Assembly (NCBI GenBank): GCA_002701375.1
Contig: NZVB01000036.1
Location: 1 to 44,940, forward strand
DNA: 44,940 nt
Source: Cyanobium sp. NAT70
GTDB taxonomy: Bacteria; Cyanobacteriota; Cyanobacteriia; PCC-6307; Cyanobiaceae
Direction: 5' to 3'
Part shown: in pieces, positions 44,465 to 44,940 of the stretch
Layout of the letters: every line of letters starts with the position of its first letter
How positions within the stretch are numbered: the stretch's first letter is position 1
Position numbers and translations under genes: made by a program
The notes under the pieces: generated by a model
What the model was told of the DNA's origin: nothing
The model's database searches: none
Seen by the model: the letters and a program-made list of their open reading frames with translations, nothing else

Positions 44465-44940
44465 ACCATTGATTGAAATTAGCTTGGTTGGCGTGTCGTC
44501 AATCCACGCAAGGCTTTTGCGGAATGTTGAATCATGATGTATTTAATCACGATCGTTGAAACGTGCCGACTCTTATATACGTTTGTCAATGTTCGCGGGA
44601 GTTGTTGAGGCGGTCTGCGGGGCTCGCTCTCAAGTTGTTTCGACTGGTTGATGATTCAATCCTGTCCAGGCTGAGCTTGCGTGGAGTTCTGTGATCGCGA
44701 TCAATTTCGGTTGCGTGGCACTACCTCCTCCGCTTGCTGGGCGGCGGCGGAGCTGGAGATGCCGAGTCTCCTGCGTTGCTATCTGGGGTGGCATCACTTG
44801 GATTGCTGCTCAAAGCACAGCGATCCAAGTGATGTTGGCTGAAATGTGTTGTTCTAATGTCTTGCTACATCGCTCCAGAAAGAGCGGGGGCATGCTCTGA
44901 GCAACACGTGTTATTTGCGGTGGATTTAAGTGTGATTGTT

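Overview
The window looks like a contiguous piece of a marine picocyanobacterial (Synechococcus-type) chromosome. It is mostly core genes, with some accessory cell-surface genes. From left to right: the 5' end of apcA and a large phycobilisome core-membrane linker gene apcE (-); a SAM methyltransferase (+); the main F-type ATP synthase operon atp1-a-c-b'-b-delta-alpha-gamma (+); an accessory segment (RTX-like protein, 2OG-Fe(II) oxygenase-like protein, two sulfotransferase-like proteins); a 2Fe-2S ferredoxin, DUF3326 and a YchJ/SEC-C protein; alanine dehydrogenase and a tightly overlapping nadE-nadD-GTPase-CNNM/CBS operon (-); gmd and fcl (GDP-fucose) plus an aminopeptidase P (+); a HAD phosphatase with no canonical start codon; PSRP-3/Ycf65; a HxRxGD-type putative fucosyltransferase; a second ATP synthase locus (beta, epsilon, -) divergent from a CIRCE-preceded groES-groEL; a TAP-like hydrolase, secG, gpmI, pyrR, ftrV; a membrane-anchored protein next to a short, lidless Hsp70-like protein; and rpoZ, DUF1818, DUF2811, a membrane protein and an EVE-domain protein. 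I see no convincing rRNA, tRNA, CRISPR array or complete IS element. The best leads are: (i) near-duplicate C-terminal linker repeats in ApcE; (ii) a HAD CDS whose catalytic DxD motif lies upstream of any ATG/GTG/TTG; (iii) an unannotated, apparently frameshifted small membrane-protein gene beside pepP; (iv) a 17-bp tandem duplication that rewrites the end of pyrR; (v) several structured intergenic elements (45-bp palindrome, hairpins inside both atp operons, paired DnaA-box-like 9-mers, a structured region at the right edge); (vi) a lidless Hsp70 next to a membrane-anchored protein. I did not find a clearly new multi-gene system. All family calls are from reading translated sequence by eye, without database searches.
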